Part shown: positions 11,329 to 22,602 of the stretch, in pieces
Numbering within the stretch: the first letter of the stretch is position 1
Layout of the letters: every line of letters starts with the position of its first letter
Source of the DNA: Immersiella caudata
Taxonomy: Eukaryota; Ascomycota; Sordariomycetes; Sordariales; Lasiosphaeriaceae
Length of the DNA: 64,000 bases
Reading direction: 5' to 3'
Assembly (NCBI GenBank): GCA_030512335.1
Contig: JAULSU010000002.1
Coordinates: forward strand, 5,208,001 to 5,272,000
Notes under the pieces: generated by a model
Database searches by the model: none
What the model was told of the DNA's origin: nothing
Seen by the model: only the letters and a program-made list of their open reading frames with translations
Program-made: the position numbers and the translations under genes

Positions 11329-13252
11329 TCGTTGCCAATGGCCCTTGATGCACGCCGCATTCCTCCTCATCCATCCCTCGCCGGACCGTACAGACGGACT
11401 CCAGCACACACTTCGATGAGGCCCTTTCGCATCATCTGATTGTTCCCCTTCCCCAAATTCCAAGCGTGCCGTGTAAAAGATCTCGCGTCTGAGGCATGTT
11501 GGGTTCTAGAGACAGCGTTAAAAAGAACGGTTGCGATTTTCCCATCGAAGCCCGAAAATAGAGTGAATTAGTCGAATGTCGTGAAATGTGAAGCAGCCCT
11601 GTTTTTTTTTCGCGAGCCACCGTCTGCGGCCCCTCACCGCTGTTACACCGTGTCAGACCTCGACTGCTTGATCCGAGACATTCGCAGTTTCTCGCTGAGG
11701 AGCATCAGGGAAAGTCCTCGTGAGAAACAAACGAGAAGAGGTCGAGGTGAGGGTTTTATCGATGCTGCTTGTATCAATCTCTCCGCTGGCTCTGCGTTCA
11801 GCCAAACCCAACCGAGCTCAACCACGTCAGCCCTGTCGAGGGAGTAGCTCCAATTCCGCATGAGGGGATCCCGTCCAGCCTGGCTTGGCATTGCGGCCCC
11901 TTCCCACACCAGCCATGATGGCGGCCATCCTCACTCCCTTCCCCTATGCACATTCATGTTCGATCAGTTGATGATTGAATATTCAGTTATGGTGCCATTC
12001 TAGTGGGGGGCGGATCGAATCTTTGCCACTACGGCCTTGCCGCTCCTGGCCTTCCAGCCTGGCAAAACCCAGTCATCTGAGCTTGAGGATGGCATCCTTT
12101 CTTGAGCAAAATCTCGCAGGTCCTTTCCAGCTTTCCGATGGCATCACAACCTCCTTGCGCTATAACCAATGGCAGGCTCTTCTAGTAGGCTTCCGAGTAT
12201 CCTGATACGCGCGAGAGGGACAGGCACCTACGATGCTCCACATGTCGATACCCTCGGTCAGTGCCAGCAAGAAACCTGCCTACCGCTGGTCTCAACCGGA
12301 CGAATGCTCCGGAGATGCAAGATTTTGACATGCGGCTCTCATACTTGGCAAAAGACCCCGAATACCGACATCTCGGACAGGCTGTCGTGCCAATTGGACC
12401 TGCGGCCGTTGTCGAACGATCAAGCCGAACGTCCGCTGCGTTTCGTGGTCGAAGGGCTCCGCATGTTCGTCCCGTGGTTGATGTCCCCATTGCCGATGCT
12501 GTTCGGCCGAGGGGGCCTCCAGAGATAGATCTTACCATCCGTGCGTGACGCAATCCTGGTTGGCGCCCGTTACATTCGATAACGGCCGCACGACATATCA
12601 ACTTGATCCGACAGAATCTCATCGAGACCTCGCCGAACCGTCTGGACGAACGGCAGAAGCTAACACGGGTTCTCCACCCGAAGTGGACCTAAGATAGGCC
12701 CACGGATTAAGCGATGACAGGGGTTCCCAGCGGGCAAGTTCAGAACCTGGCTTGGCTCGATGGAAATCGCCGGCCAGCTACGACCATTCCAGAACATCGA
12801 ACAGCTTGTGGTGTCATCGTATGTAAGCTGTAGGCGACAGCATGGCGTGGTGATGCACCTCCTATCGAGGTGTCCACACCTTCTCCTTGTGAAGCCGTCT
12901 TGTTATTGGCGAAGCGCTGCCTGGGCGGCTGTCGCCAATGTGGCAAGCAAGAACAACATGCAGCATCCTTCCAGGATCTCCGCCTCTGAACGGCTCTCGC
13001 CCGCAGATGCCGACGTCTCACAGCATCGATTTCCCGCTAGATATTACGACGCTGCCGGTCGATTCGCAAATGGATAGGACATGATATATACCTAGGTACT
13101 GTCCGAGTCATGCTCCCACCTTGGGTGGCCAGCGCTGCAATGGCTCCAGAGAGTGGTGGACAAGGAACTAGAAAGCCAACGACTCGATATCCCAGTTTCA
13201 CATATCCTTCTCGAGCCGCAAATCATCTTGGCATCCATTTCTCAGTCCCACT
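11329..13252. other. Intergenic, nothing recognisable
   Basis: About 1.9 kb between the acidic-protein and bHLH genes, both plus strand. Open frames are short, on both strands and without motifs. Confidence 0.45.
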
Positions 13253-14291
13253 ATGGATCTTGAAGTGAGCAAGGTAAGCTTCATGACCGACGCTGACACG
13301 GTCTACCGGAGCTGGACCTGGCTCCTTGGGCGTATCTGACTTCATCAAGGATGGCATGCCAGCCACATCATGTGGCTACCCCTACCAAAACATGGATTTG
13401 ACAGGCTGGAGTGCCTTTGCGGACGGGTCCTTCGGCGGAAATCCTGTCTGGGACAGCGGTTCATACATCCCCGCTTCGAACGGCAGCATCTCAGACTGGC
13501 CAGGTCTCAACGGGTTTTCATCGCTCGTTCCCTCCGGCGACCTCGGACCACCCACCGTCTGGCCGTTGGCGGAAGTAAGCTCTGGGATTTGCAAACAAGA
13601 GTTTGTTTCGGCCGCCCAAGCAGAAGACGCTATATCACCCACCTTGTCTTGGTCTCAACCCGCGAGCCCGGTCGACACGTTCGGCACCGCCACACCGGCC
13701 ACGCCGAAACTGGTGCCTTTTACACGGTCGAACTCACGTACAAAGGCAGCGGCGCGCAGTCCCGATATTAACAAGAAGCTCAGGCCGCCCACGAAGCTTC
13801 GTTCCGCTGCTCGGAAGCCTCGCAAATCCTCGGTGGCGGCCAGCAAGCCGACAACACGCGGCAACGAACCTCCCCCATCCGAATTGCATCGTGTGGACGA
13901 GAAGGAAGCAATCCCCGCCAAGATCAGAGCCCGGCGGAACCACAATATTGTCGAGAAGCAGTACCGGAACCGACTGAACGCCCAGTTCGAGCGCCTGCTC
14001 TCGGTACTCCCCCTAGAGCAGCAGAAGGCCCCAGCCCCGGAAGGTAATCCAGAATCACCATCTGCGAGGAAGAGGAGGCCAAGCAGCTGTAGCGAGACGA
14101 CCTCCACGCCTGAGGACCGACGACTGAGCAAGGCCGAAGTCCTAGATGTTGCCACGAACCGGATCAAGGAGCTCGAGGCGGACAGGGAACGGCTACTCCG
14201 GGAGAAGCAGGACCTCCTTCATAGTATAGAAGTCGTCGGCGCTGTCGTGACTAACACGAGGGCGAGGGAGAGCGGGAAGGCTGGATCATAG
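13253..14291 (+). CDS. bHLH transcription factor
   Basis: Best model: exon 1 at 13253-13273 (MDLEVSK), intron 13274-13349 (GTAAGC...CTGACTTCATCAAG), exon 2 at 13350-14291; 320 residues. The intron is inferred because the long frame has no ATG at its left end, and the CTGAC branch site sits just before the acceptor. The basic helix-loop-helix region spans about residues 195-285: RRNHNIVEKQYRNRLNAQF, a long Pro/Ser loop, then RRLSKAEVLDVATNRIKELE. His, Glu and Arg in the basic region fit E-box contact. The tyrosine in EKQYR is at the place where SREBP-type factors also have Tyr. No membrane segment is present, so it is not a membrane-held SREBP. The N-terminal half is Ser/Pro-rich and may be an activation domain. 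Target genes are unknown. Confidence 0.87.
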
Positions 14292-14705
14292 GGTGATCTC
14301 TACCAAGTGCTCGCGGCGATGATATTCGTACAGGAGGTCGTCGTGTATGTCTCCCGATCATGTATACTTAAAAGGGATGCCAAGAACGGAAAAGCTTGAG
14401 GTACGGACTCGAGCCTCACTTTGCCCAATGGTGGGATCATGGTTCTACAAGTGGGTTATCAGGGGATGGTGTTTGTCATTTTTCCAGAACAGCCGGAAAA
14501 AAGAAAAGGGACATGGATGACAACGGCAGGACATTAATTCCAAAGTTTGGGGACTGTATTCCGTCAACGCCGCCTCATGTGATTGACATGCTGCTACCAT
14601 GCCGAAAAGTACGAAAAATCCTCTCTCATACACCTGAATCGTGAAACAAACACCAGGTAGACGCCTGCCCCCTTCATACCGAACAAGAATGACGCAGAAA
14701 TATCA
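14292..14705. other. Convergent intergenic, nothing seen
   Basis: Contains the 3' ends of the bHLH gene and of the small minus-strand gene; no other signal. Confidence 0.5.
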
Positions 14706-14930
14706 TCACGCTTTTGGCCCTGCCTCCGCCGACAGCTTCAATGCCCCGGCGTGGAAATTGGGCTTGCCGTTGGTGGCGCTAGTCGTCGTGCTGATCTTCT
14801 TGTCGCTGCTGCTGACGGGGACGGGGATACCGCTGCTGCTCTTGGGAGCGGCTTTCTTGTCGGGGCTATCTTGGAGCTTGAGGAAGGAAGTGAGGGGCTT
14901 TCGCTCGAAGGGGACACCGGGGGTGGACAT
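14706..14930 (-). CDS. Small basic protein of 74 residues, unknown
   Basis: The frame starts at an ATG with A at -3 (ACA ATG TCC) and uses mostly C-ending codons, as do the real genes nearby. It encodes a Ser/Lys/Pro-rich, probably disordered peptide beginning MSTPGVPFERKPLTSFLKL, without signal peptide or membrane segment. The opening FERKPLTSFLKL looks like a short linear motif or helix. No family recognised. A longer leader upstream (to about 15250) may contain introns or a further exon. Size and lack of a domain keep confidence moderate. Confidence 0.45.
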   Translation of the reverse strand: MSTPGVPFERKPLTSFLKLQDSPDKKAAPKSSSGIPVPVSSSDKKISTTTSATNGKPNFHAGALKLSAEAGPKA

Positions 14931-15273
14931 TGTACGTTTGTGCGGAGCGTGCGGTGGCGAAGGCGGATATGATGGGTGCCCGGGCGTTTACAATGGCTCA
15001 GATTTGAGATGAATCTGAGGATGTGATGAGCGGTGGGATCCGGAGGAGAAGGAAGGGCCGGAGAAGGAACGAACGACTGGGATGGGTTTTTGTTGTCGAG
15101 GGAAGATGGTGTTCCGGGAGAGGCAAACGGATTCCGGGGTTGGAGAATGGGAGAAATGGAAAGAGAAAAGGCAGCGAAGGAAGGAAAGCAGGTAAGCTTG
15201 CGAGCCTAAATCAGGCGCCGCTGACGCTTCATGATCGGATGGCTTCAACTTTGTTGAGGTATGTAAACTGGTT
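14931..15273. other. Leader region of the 74-residue gene
   Basis: No separate gene. On the minus strand it is rich in CT and could be a 5' leader. Confidence 0.4.
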
Positions 15274-15741
15274 TCACGTTTTTAAATTTGGCCGTTTGAG
15301 CATGGCCGGGACAGCACCGATCAATGCAAATCGCACACCGGCGTCTTGAAGTTCGGTCCTAGGTTGGCCTTGTTGGTGGAGGAGAGCCACTTGTTGCGTG
15401 GGGAGGGGGGCTAGGACCTGCAGCTCCGCCATGCCGTCGGAGACCGTGATGATCGCTTGGCCGTCCCACGGGACTGTGATGTTCTTATGCTTGTTCTCAA
15501 AGGGACCGTCAGTTTGGTCTCGTAGCAGTACTGCAAATGATCGAAACCTCTACGGCCAACCTACTAGCAGATCTAGCGACATGATCATGGTCGATTTCCA
15601 AAGAACGTCACAAAGATTGCATGCCTCGGGATCATCATGTAATACATCAAGGAGCATCGAAGCATAAAGCTCCTTGGTCCTATTCCTCGCACAACTCTCA
15701 GGGATTCCAAGACAGGACCCATATCGCCAATCAACCCGTGG
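15274..15741 (-). pseudogene. Decayed protein-coding fragment, family unknown
   Basis: On the minus strand one frame reads as ordinary protein from 15741 to a TGA at 15274-15276, broken by an in-frame TAG at 15550-15552 and bounded upstream by another TAG at 15742-15744. Recognisable stretches are NRTKELYASMLLDVLHDDPE, then RFRSFAVLLRDQTDGPFENK and GQAIITVSDGMAELQVLAPL after the stop. The codon pattern and amphipathic segments look coding, but I do not know the family. No intron around the internal TAG is long enough to rescue it. Most likely a truncated relic. Confidence 0.4.
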
Positions 15742-16097
15742 CTACCAACCCAGAGGAACCTTTTGTCACGTCTTGCCAGAACATGAGCTAGCGTCTCCAT
15801 CGCTCCCGAGCAGTCTCGAATCGCCCAGAGTGACCCCCAAACGCATTCCAGCCGTAAATCTAACATATCATCTCCCCTCCGGTACATCCTCAATCGGTGA
15901 CATACGCGTGTGAGCAGCAGATGAACTCGGGCTCCGACTCATAGAGGAGATGGTGCGCCGATTACATCCGGTGTCGATCCCGGTTGGAGGGTTGGGCTGG
16001 CTTAGGGCTGAGTTCCTGGTGTCGGCTCAAGGCTTCGGCGTGTGGTTGCTCGTTGAAGGCTTTGGCGAAAGCGCTAATGTCCTCATGAGTAATATTC

Positions 16098-16637
16098 ATG
16101 AAGGCCTTTGCACTTTTGAAGCAAGTTGCTGCTGATGAGCTCCAAGGCGATGAGCAGTCTATCCAAGACCTCGTAGTGGACGCTGGGTCATACACAAGTC
16201 CCCCTCCCCCCGGGTTTAGCCCAGAAACTATATCACTTTCTATTTGGGAAGAAAACTATATACAGTTTTTCAGCACGCTGATTCCAAATATATATTTTAT
16301 TTTTTTGGGTGGGTTAGTGGTGTCATTAAGAGCATCCAGGAGTTGGTGGATACCTCCATAGGTAAGAAGGTGCAGCACACGCAGGCACACATTCAGGCCT
16401 GCCATGAGCTCGTCAGAGCAGTGACCAAGCTTTGTCAGTGTGTCCAGAACGACCTGGAAGCCCTCCAGCGCCCCGTCCATTAAGTTCAAGTCCTACCACC
16501 ACACCATGGTCGCAGCAGGGGTGCTCACCGCCCAGCTGTCCATCCGTCAGCGGCCGGGCGCGAAACAAGAAGAGTTCGATGCCCTGTTGAACTGGAACCG
16601 CGAGATGAGGTACGGAGCGTCGTTTTGGGAAGAGTAG
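16098..16637 (+). pseudogene. Decayed helical protein gene fragments
   Basis: Three plus-strand pieces in different frames look coding: MKAFALLKQVAADELQGDEQ (16098), IKSIQELVDTSIGKK to QNDLEALQRPVH (about 16325-16480) and GVLTAQLSIRQRPGAKQEE to ASFWEE (to 16637). They suggest an alpha-helical protein disrupted by frameshifts and by the AT-rich element at 16245-16330. Function unknown. Confidence 0.3.
16245..16330 (+). repeat. Duplicated element, copy A
   Basis: Shares TGGGAAGAAA, ATATA, CACGCTGATTCCAAA and, at the right end, GGTGTCAT(T/C)AAG with a second copy at 17510-17634. In both copies the plus strand can read GR(K/N)(L/I)YTVFQHADSK. Confidence 0.7.
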
Positions 16638-17509
16638 ACGGTGATGCGGAAATGTGTGGACTCGGCTCAGGGCCTAGCGGGTGGTCTGCTCTTGCACATT
16701 AAACCTCATTCTCGAGAACGGCTTTGAAGACAGCGAATGCTAAAGACTAGCAGGCTTCAAGTCCTATCGTTCATCTGCTGCACGTTTCACCGCCCTGGGC
16801 GCCCATCTCTGACGTTGAGGGCTTTCCCGCCCCTCCCGCCCCCACACTCTAACTTGCCCTCAACATCTACAGAGAGTAAACATGATTACCGACACGAGTA
16901 GCCCTTGCTCCGGTCATGGCGACGTCTGGGGGCTTTTAAATTCGAGCTGCGTTTTCCTGCTCCTGTAACTCCTCACTCGATGTGCGTAGCGAAGATGGTT
17001 GTGTTGGGCACTTTCATATTCTGAAGAACGATACGGTTGTCAGGAAGGGAATACGTGGCGGATGAGGCTCCTTCCATTGTCACCAGTGGAAGTCGAACTC
17101 TGTGACTAGGTCTGCGGAGGCATCCACTTTTTGGCTTGAGAAGCGTGTAGATGACTGCGGCGTCCTTTGCCTTGAGGTCGTTGAATTTCTTGACGTGCGG
17201 ACAAAGCTCTTGTCCGCCCCGGCGTTGAGTTTGAGGGGAAGAAGTGCCACTAGGGCCCCTAGCGGCTGGTGGCCTGTGAGCCGGTTCCACTGCCGTTCCC
17301 CTGCACCTACCACAACTGCCTCCCCTCTCGAGATATCCGAACAATCCTGGACGAGAAGCAGGCCGTTGTCGATAAAGCTCTTGGCGCCTCTAAAGGGCGC
17401 CTCTAAAGAGCTCCGCAAGAAACATTTTGCACTGCGCCGCGAATGAGGACCAAACACACCCATCTACAGATCACAGGGTTCAACAGTGATAGCCAACACA
17501 TCAATATTG

Positions 17510-17634
17510 TGGGAAGAAACATATATACCGTTTTCCAACACGCTGATTCCAAAAATCTTAACCATTCTTTTAATCCGAAATATGCTTTTTGCACAGTTTT
17601 CCGTTGAGGGGGTAGGGTAGGTGGTGTCATCAAG
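17510..17634 (+). repeat. Duplicated element, copy B
   Basis: Diverged copy of the element at 16245-16330, with about 40 extra bases in the middle. The left and right ends align clearly by eye. Confidence 0.7.
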
Positions 17635-17845
17635 CATTGAACCCTTCAATAACAGGGCAGGGCGCTACTGAGACGGGCGCATGTTGTGTCACCTTTCTCA
17701 CAGCTTCAAAGGATAGTAGTCTATTGGGCTGGTTTCTTCGCCAGTATGTATGCATGCGGGCTGCCGGGGAGCAAACAAACAACGCCCCTTTCCATATCAC
17801 TCCAACCAGATCACTCTAAGCAGTTGCCCCTTTGCCAACCAGCCC

Positions 17846-18355
17846 TCAAAAGTGGAACCTCTGGATAGCGAACTCAAACGCTGCATCGATGGGCTTGATG
17901 AGCTCCTGGGCGGTAGGCTGCAGTTCCACAGGGACCTTCTCAATTATTACCTCGCTCATTTTAGTGGTGGCTGCCTTCTGAAGGCTGAGGTTGATCAGGA
18001 TGGCAGGGCTCAGAAGCAACTTGTCGAACTTGGGCTTGGCGGCGATGAGGGTGGTCAGAGTGGTGTTAACGCTCTGGGCGAGGGTTTGCGTGGCAACAGC
18101 CACCCCGATTGCGCCGAGAACGTCGAGCGGCGGGCTGCCTTTTGCTGCCTTGGTGCCCTTGTGGATTGAGTCGAGGATGTCCGTGCTTTCCTTGATGATG
18201 GGCAGGGTGCCGAGGAAGCTACCCTTCCATGATTCGACGGCTTGCTGGAGCTCGAGGGCTTGTTCGTTGACGGTTGTGAGGGACTGCTCGATGACGCCCT
18301 GGGCGAAGACGGTAGCCACAAGGGAAAGGGGGGCTAGGAGGGTAGTGAGCTTCAT
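17846..18355 (-). CDS. HsbA-like secreted protein (hydrophobic surface-binding / MP1 cell-wall protein family)
   Basis: A single exon of 169 residues. The N-terminus MKLTTLLAPLSLVATVFAQG is a clear signal peptide, cleaved probably after TVFA. The mature part is about 150 residues of predicted helix with no cysteines, patterned as in HsbA-type proteins: early LTTVNEQALELQQAVESWKG, central VLGAIGVAVATQTL and late LQPTAQELIKPIDAAFEFA. Family members bind hydrophobic surfaces and help recruit lytic enzymes, or occur as cell-wall mannoproteins. The start is fixed by the signal peptide. No intron is needed. It sits in a gene-poor stretch beside decayed sequences, fitting a fast-evolving accessory gene. 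Confidence 0.8.
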   Translation of the reverse strand: MKLTTLLAPLSLVATVFAQGVIEQSLTTVNEQALELQQAVESWKGSFLGTLPIIKESTDILDSIHKGTKAAKGSPPLDVLGAIGVAVATQTLAQSVNTTLTTLIAAKPKFDKLLLSPAILINLSLQKAATTKMSEVIIEKVPVELQPTAQELIKPIDAAFEFAIQRFHF

Positions 18356-18988
18356 CTTGTTTCTTTTGACTGCTCAGGCTGCTGAGAATATGCACCGCTA
18401 TTCGGATGACATTGAGCGTCCTTGATGGATCGAATCATCATCTTATACACACCAACAGGCGCCTCTTCACGAGCGGCCCTCCTCAGCTGACACCAACCGC
18501 CGAGGCAACTGAAATAAGATGCCCATTTGGAAAGCAACACATTCCTTCCTACCCCACGATATTCCAGGTTTCGTGACGGCTGGGCAGCAGACAGCCCGTC
18601 ATTTGCCCAGAGCGGGCTAGCCCGCCCGTCAGGTGCAATCTCTGGGAATGCCGCCTTGTCAAATCGAGTGCGAACGCCGATGCAGCGCTGCGCGCAACAA
18701 GACGTCTTTCGCTGGGCGTCGTTGGCAGTGGGCGGGAGTTGGGACAGGGGTTTCGACACCAAAATGCGGGGAGGTCGACACCGTTGTTGCTTGTTCCAAC
18801 ATCGAGTGGACGGCGACCCCATCACCAATCTGGGGTAGCTACCCCTGTCATTTCCTCGGCGCTTTCTCGTCCACCAACGACGGCATGTGAATGGGACAGT
18901 GTACGCCAGCTGTCTTCAAATTACGTAAATCATATGTTGTGCAACTTTGGTTTGGGGCGTTCTCGTCTCGTCTTCGGTCGGATCTCAT
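18356..18988. other. Intergenic; HsbA promoter side
   Basis: No gene seen. Contains the upstream region of the HsbA gene and the 3' end of the four-helix membrane protein gene. Confidence 0.5.
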
Positions 18989-20024
18989 TCACCGGTACAG
19001 CGGGCGTCCAGGTCCTTGGGTATTGTCAGGAGACTGCCCCGGAACCCTTGGAGTGCTCGGGGCGTAGAACCCGCCAGCCGGTGGTGAGGGGTCGACATGT
19101 GCGTTGTTGGGTTGCGCCACAGGAACCTCCCCAGTCAGCGGCCATTGAGGGTCAGCAGGCATGTTGTTCTCCCCGGCAAGGGGTCGATAAGCGCCAGCAC
19201 CAGACAAGGCCGGGCTGATATACGGCCCGTAGGGACCAACCCGGGTGGCAGGAGGGCCGAGGGGTTCGGCGTCCTGTCGCTGGCTGGCAACTGAGCCTAG
19301 CTGGATGACCGGTGAGGCGTGTTTCTCCGAGTTGATCTGCCATGTCTCCCAGCAGGCGCGGCAGAAAAGAATGAACTCCATTGCAACCAATGCCACAAGA
19401 GATCCAAGCAGAGCCTTCTGGAGGCCAGCAATTTCATCTTTTGCTGCCTTTGGTGTGCTGGAGACGAAGAGATTATCCCGGCGGCGGCCCCTTGCTTTGA
19501 GGTAATTGGCGTTCTCAATGATAGCATAAAGAGCGAGGATCCATATCGTAAGATGAAAAAGTACATGGCCACCAGGATGGATGCCTCGACGGGGGGAATC
19601 GCGGGGCGTGAACAGAAATATTACCATGAACTCAAACATAATCCAGATGATTGCCAGGGAAGCCTGCTCATGTTAGCCATGGGCGACCGGGGGAACGTGA
19701 GGGAAAACTCACTGCTCCATAGGTGATAGAGTCGGAATGAAGAAACGCGGCCGGGTTGCGGTACACTGCGAGCCGATCGCCAAAGGTTTTCGTGAGTATG
19801 ACCACTGCGATAGCAACACCGCCTGCCACACCCGCCAGGCAAAGCTTTGCGTACAGATACCTGTGATAGTGTGGTATCAAGACGAGCCAGTCCACGGAGA
19901 CCTTCTTCGGTGGTGCTGCTAGTATAGGATGAGACCCGTGATGGTATGGCGGTGGCGATTTGTACGGTACCGGAAGAGCTTCTAGGGGCTCATCCCTTCT
20001 TGGGGCTGGTCCCCTTGGATCCAT
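18989..20024 (-). CDS. Four-helix (MARVEL-like) fungal membrane protein
   Basis: Two exons: 20024-19713 and 19663-18989, with a 49-base phase-0 intron (GTGAGT, GCTAAC branch, CAG acceptor); 328 residues. Four membrane segments are visible: LCLAGVAGGVAIAVVILTKT, the join region ASLAIIWIMFEFMVIFLF, HVLFHLTIWILALYAIIEN and LLGSLVALVAMEFILFCRAC. The N-terminus is Pro-rich and the C-terminal tail of about 110 residues is Pro/Gly-rich and probably cytosolic. Topology resembles MARVEL-type proteins common in ascomycetes, whose roles are mostly unknown. Splicing is well supported because it restores the second helix. Not a transporter by any motif I can see. Confidence 0.85.
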
Positions 20025-20695
20025 GTTGTATGTTCAAGTCGATTCTGATTTGCAACAACTGGTCTGGGTGAAGTTGAGACGTCGATTTGGGGCGCGGTGC
20101 GAGGAGGTTGATCGCAGACGCCCTCAGGAAAGATCTTTAGGACTCAGACAGAGGGAGAGAAGGAGAGAAATCGAATGGAGAGGGAGACGGCCATTGATCA
20201 ATTGACAAGGCAATCAACCCGTAGAATTAAGCGTAAATGTTCCTGTCTCCAACGGCCAAGTAATCCCTTGGCGTCGAACAGTTGTTGCGAATCACGGGCG
20301 TCCGGTAAAACGGGTCAACAAAGCTCGAAAGCAGTGTGTCGGCAATTACTTGTCCAAATAGGCATGACCAACCCCCTGGGCCCCTTGAGATATAGAAGGA
20401 CAGCACCAAGCTGATAGGTAAAAATGCGCGTAAGGGAGAGTTAATATGCTGGTATGCACGAAACCTCAGCGCCCTCTAAACTCGGGTATTCTCCTCTCCG
20501 GTCTGCGGGACTGTCTTTTGTCGAGAGATATGTCTCGAATGTTCAGATTAGTGCCGTATATTTCATGCTTGCGCGGTTGCGACTGAGGCTCGCTGGCTCG
20601 ACCCGGCGGTATCTGCTCCTGACGCCTACTAGGACGTTGTCAGTAGGACGCCGGACAGAACAAAACATGCTTGGTATTGTCAAATATGGCAGAAT
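20025..20695. other. Intergenic between two minus-strand genes
   Basis: Holds the promoter of the four-helix gene and the SEC11 3' end; no gene seen. Confidence 0.5.
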
Positions 20696-21397
20696 CTATT
20701 CGCGTTGTAATACCACCACCAAGCCCATCATTCCCAGCATGACCGGCTTCAGCCATGGGTGTTCCGACAGCATGATCGTAACGTAGCCCACGAATGGGAT
20801 AAATCCGACGACGCTCCTAGTTCAAGTTAGCAATGAAGGCTGGCGGAGGGCGCTTCTGGTTCCTTACCCGATGATATCTTTCCTGACCAGGTAGTCCTGC
20901 CCCCTGGCGTAAAGCTCGGTATCGTCAGACAGATTGTTGTCTCCCTTTGTAAGCAGCTTTGCCTTCGACCTGCGAGAATGTTAGAACTAGCCCCAAGCGC
21001 TTTGCGATGACCGCCATGCCGACAGAAGTCGCGGCAGCGGGGGAACGCACCCAGTCCCAAATTTCCGAACCACTCGATGCACAATTGGAATGTCCTTGTC
21101 CTTCACATTGTATACCACGATCTCGCCGACGCTTGTTTCCGAGAAGATGTTGCGGTTCCAGAGAAAGAGGAGATCGCCTCGTTGGAAAGCCGGTTCCATG
21201 CTACCCGAGAGGACGACGACGATTGGGGATGGCGAGTCGGTGATCACGGAAAGACCTTTCCACATCTGCGGCAAGTTAGCGACCGAATCGCGCTGAGGAG
21301 AGCAGCTTGCACGCACCATGAAAGCTGTTGAAACGATCAGCCCGAAGTTCATCAATTGTGCGGCCGCCTGCCGCGGGTTTGCCATTCCGGAGAGCAT
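20696..21397 (-). CDS. sec11: Signal peptidase complex catalytic subunit SEC11
   Basis: Four exons: 21397-21317, 21265-21051, 20969-20868 and 20816-20696; introns of 51, 81 and 51 bases in phases 0, 2 and 2; 172 residues, the usual SEC11 length. This is the membrane serine peptidase that cuts signal peptides in the endoplasmic reticulum. Seen are the N-terminal membrane segment ([13 protein letters not shown]), the catalytic Ser near residue 49 in [10 protein letters not shown], the catalytic His near 90 in PIVHRVVRK, the Asp box TKGDNN, and a C-terminal hydrophobic segment ending VVVLQRE. ATG 21397 gives [12 protein letters not shown], typical for fungal SEC11; an inner ATG at 21385 is possible. 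The family is certain. Confidence 0.97.
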
Positions 21398-22602
21398 GAT
21401 TGCGTGTGTTTCTGGCAGCGGTATGCCCAACAGATTGCGATGTGTTCGGTCGTCGGAGAACAACAGCTAAGTTGTCGCTGGACTCGAGCGATGTCGGGTT
21501 CCGGCGCGGTCTCGGTGCTCAGGTTCAGGGACACGGTAATTCATCCCAGAGGTCGAATCGGCAGCTCATGATTGGAGCGCACTTGGAGAAGTGGGGCGCT
21601 ACCAACTGCGCTAAATTCACACCCTTGCCTCGAAACTGCACGCCAAGCTTCAACGTTGAGCCGCAGGTTGAAGCTATCACGACGTTCTGAAAGAAGTGAG
21701 CTTGTTGATCATGAGAGTAAAGCAGTCATTCTTGCACCCGAAAACTTGTTGAAGAGGTGCTCCATAACTACCGTCTACCGACACCAGGAATCGATCCCAG
21801 AAGGCCGCACATGTCCCCTGTGGCAGTCACCCCCGACTCGGTATTCACTGGTGGGTATTGCAATCGGATTGGCCATGTCGGCAATGGAGAACCAATCCAA
21901 CAAAACGGTTTCGAGGAAGCTGCCATGGAGATGATGTGTGGTTGGAGGCAGTAATGTCTTGATACCGCAGTCTATGTTGATCAACACTTCAGATGACGGC
22001 AAATACTTGTAGTACACGTCGCTTGAACGTTGACGCTCTATCCCACCGCGCAGTCTACAGGAGGCCAAGATGGCCGTCCCTCGTTGGTGCAGCGGGCCAA
22101 GTGAGTCTCGTCCTGCAACTTTCGCCATGTTCCATGGCAGAAAAAGCCGAGGGAAGGAACTCAGGGGGCCACTTGCCCACACCTTTATCTTTAGCAGCTG
22201 CCCTCATCAGTCATCGGAGCGGATACATCTGAGCCTGCAATGGTTCGTGTTTCGGAAAAGGAGGAGCCCATGAAGCGACCGAACTTGCCTTCTGGGACCC
22301 GACAACTCCTCTCCAAGGAAAGAGGTGCAGCCCCATTGCTTGGTCTCCTTCGATATATTCCACCTGTCAGAACAGAATTCTCCTTCAACCTTCATCCCTC
22401 GCACTTCTTGGTCTGCATCTCCAGCTGTTTTGTGTCTACATCCTCTCTCCCCAACCCGTCGACAAGTCCTCGCTACCTTCAGCACGAGGACCGTCTTCTT
22501 TGACTCTTCTGTCGCTCCTAGCTGTCACTTTGATCACCCCTGGCCTCTGATTCCAGCCCAATCAAATTAATCTCTCTATTCGCTTCTCTGCAGCCTTTCA
22601 CC
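21398..22602. other. Divergent intergenic region between SEC11 and the six-helix gene
   Basis: About 1.2 kb of promoter sequence for both genes. The right part (22380-22600) is CT-rich leader. No gene seen. Confidence 0.5.

Noticed and set aside
10642..11463. Minus-strand frame of 273 codons with poly-Leu/Phe/Ser
   Set aside because: Antisense to the acidic-protein gene and its first intron; GAG/GAA runs read as CTC/TTC.
21775..21850. Possible tRNA on the minus strand (GATCGATTCC like a B box, 6-base acceptor pairing)
   Set aside because: No A box, poor T-stem pairing and no plausible anticodon arm.
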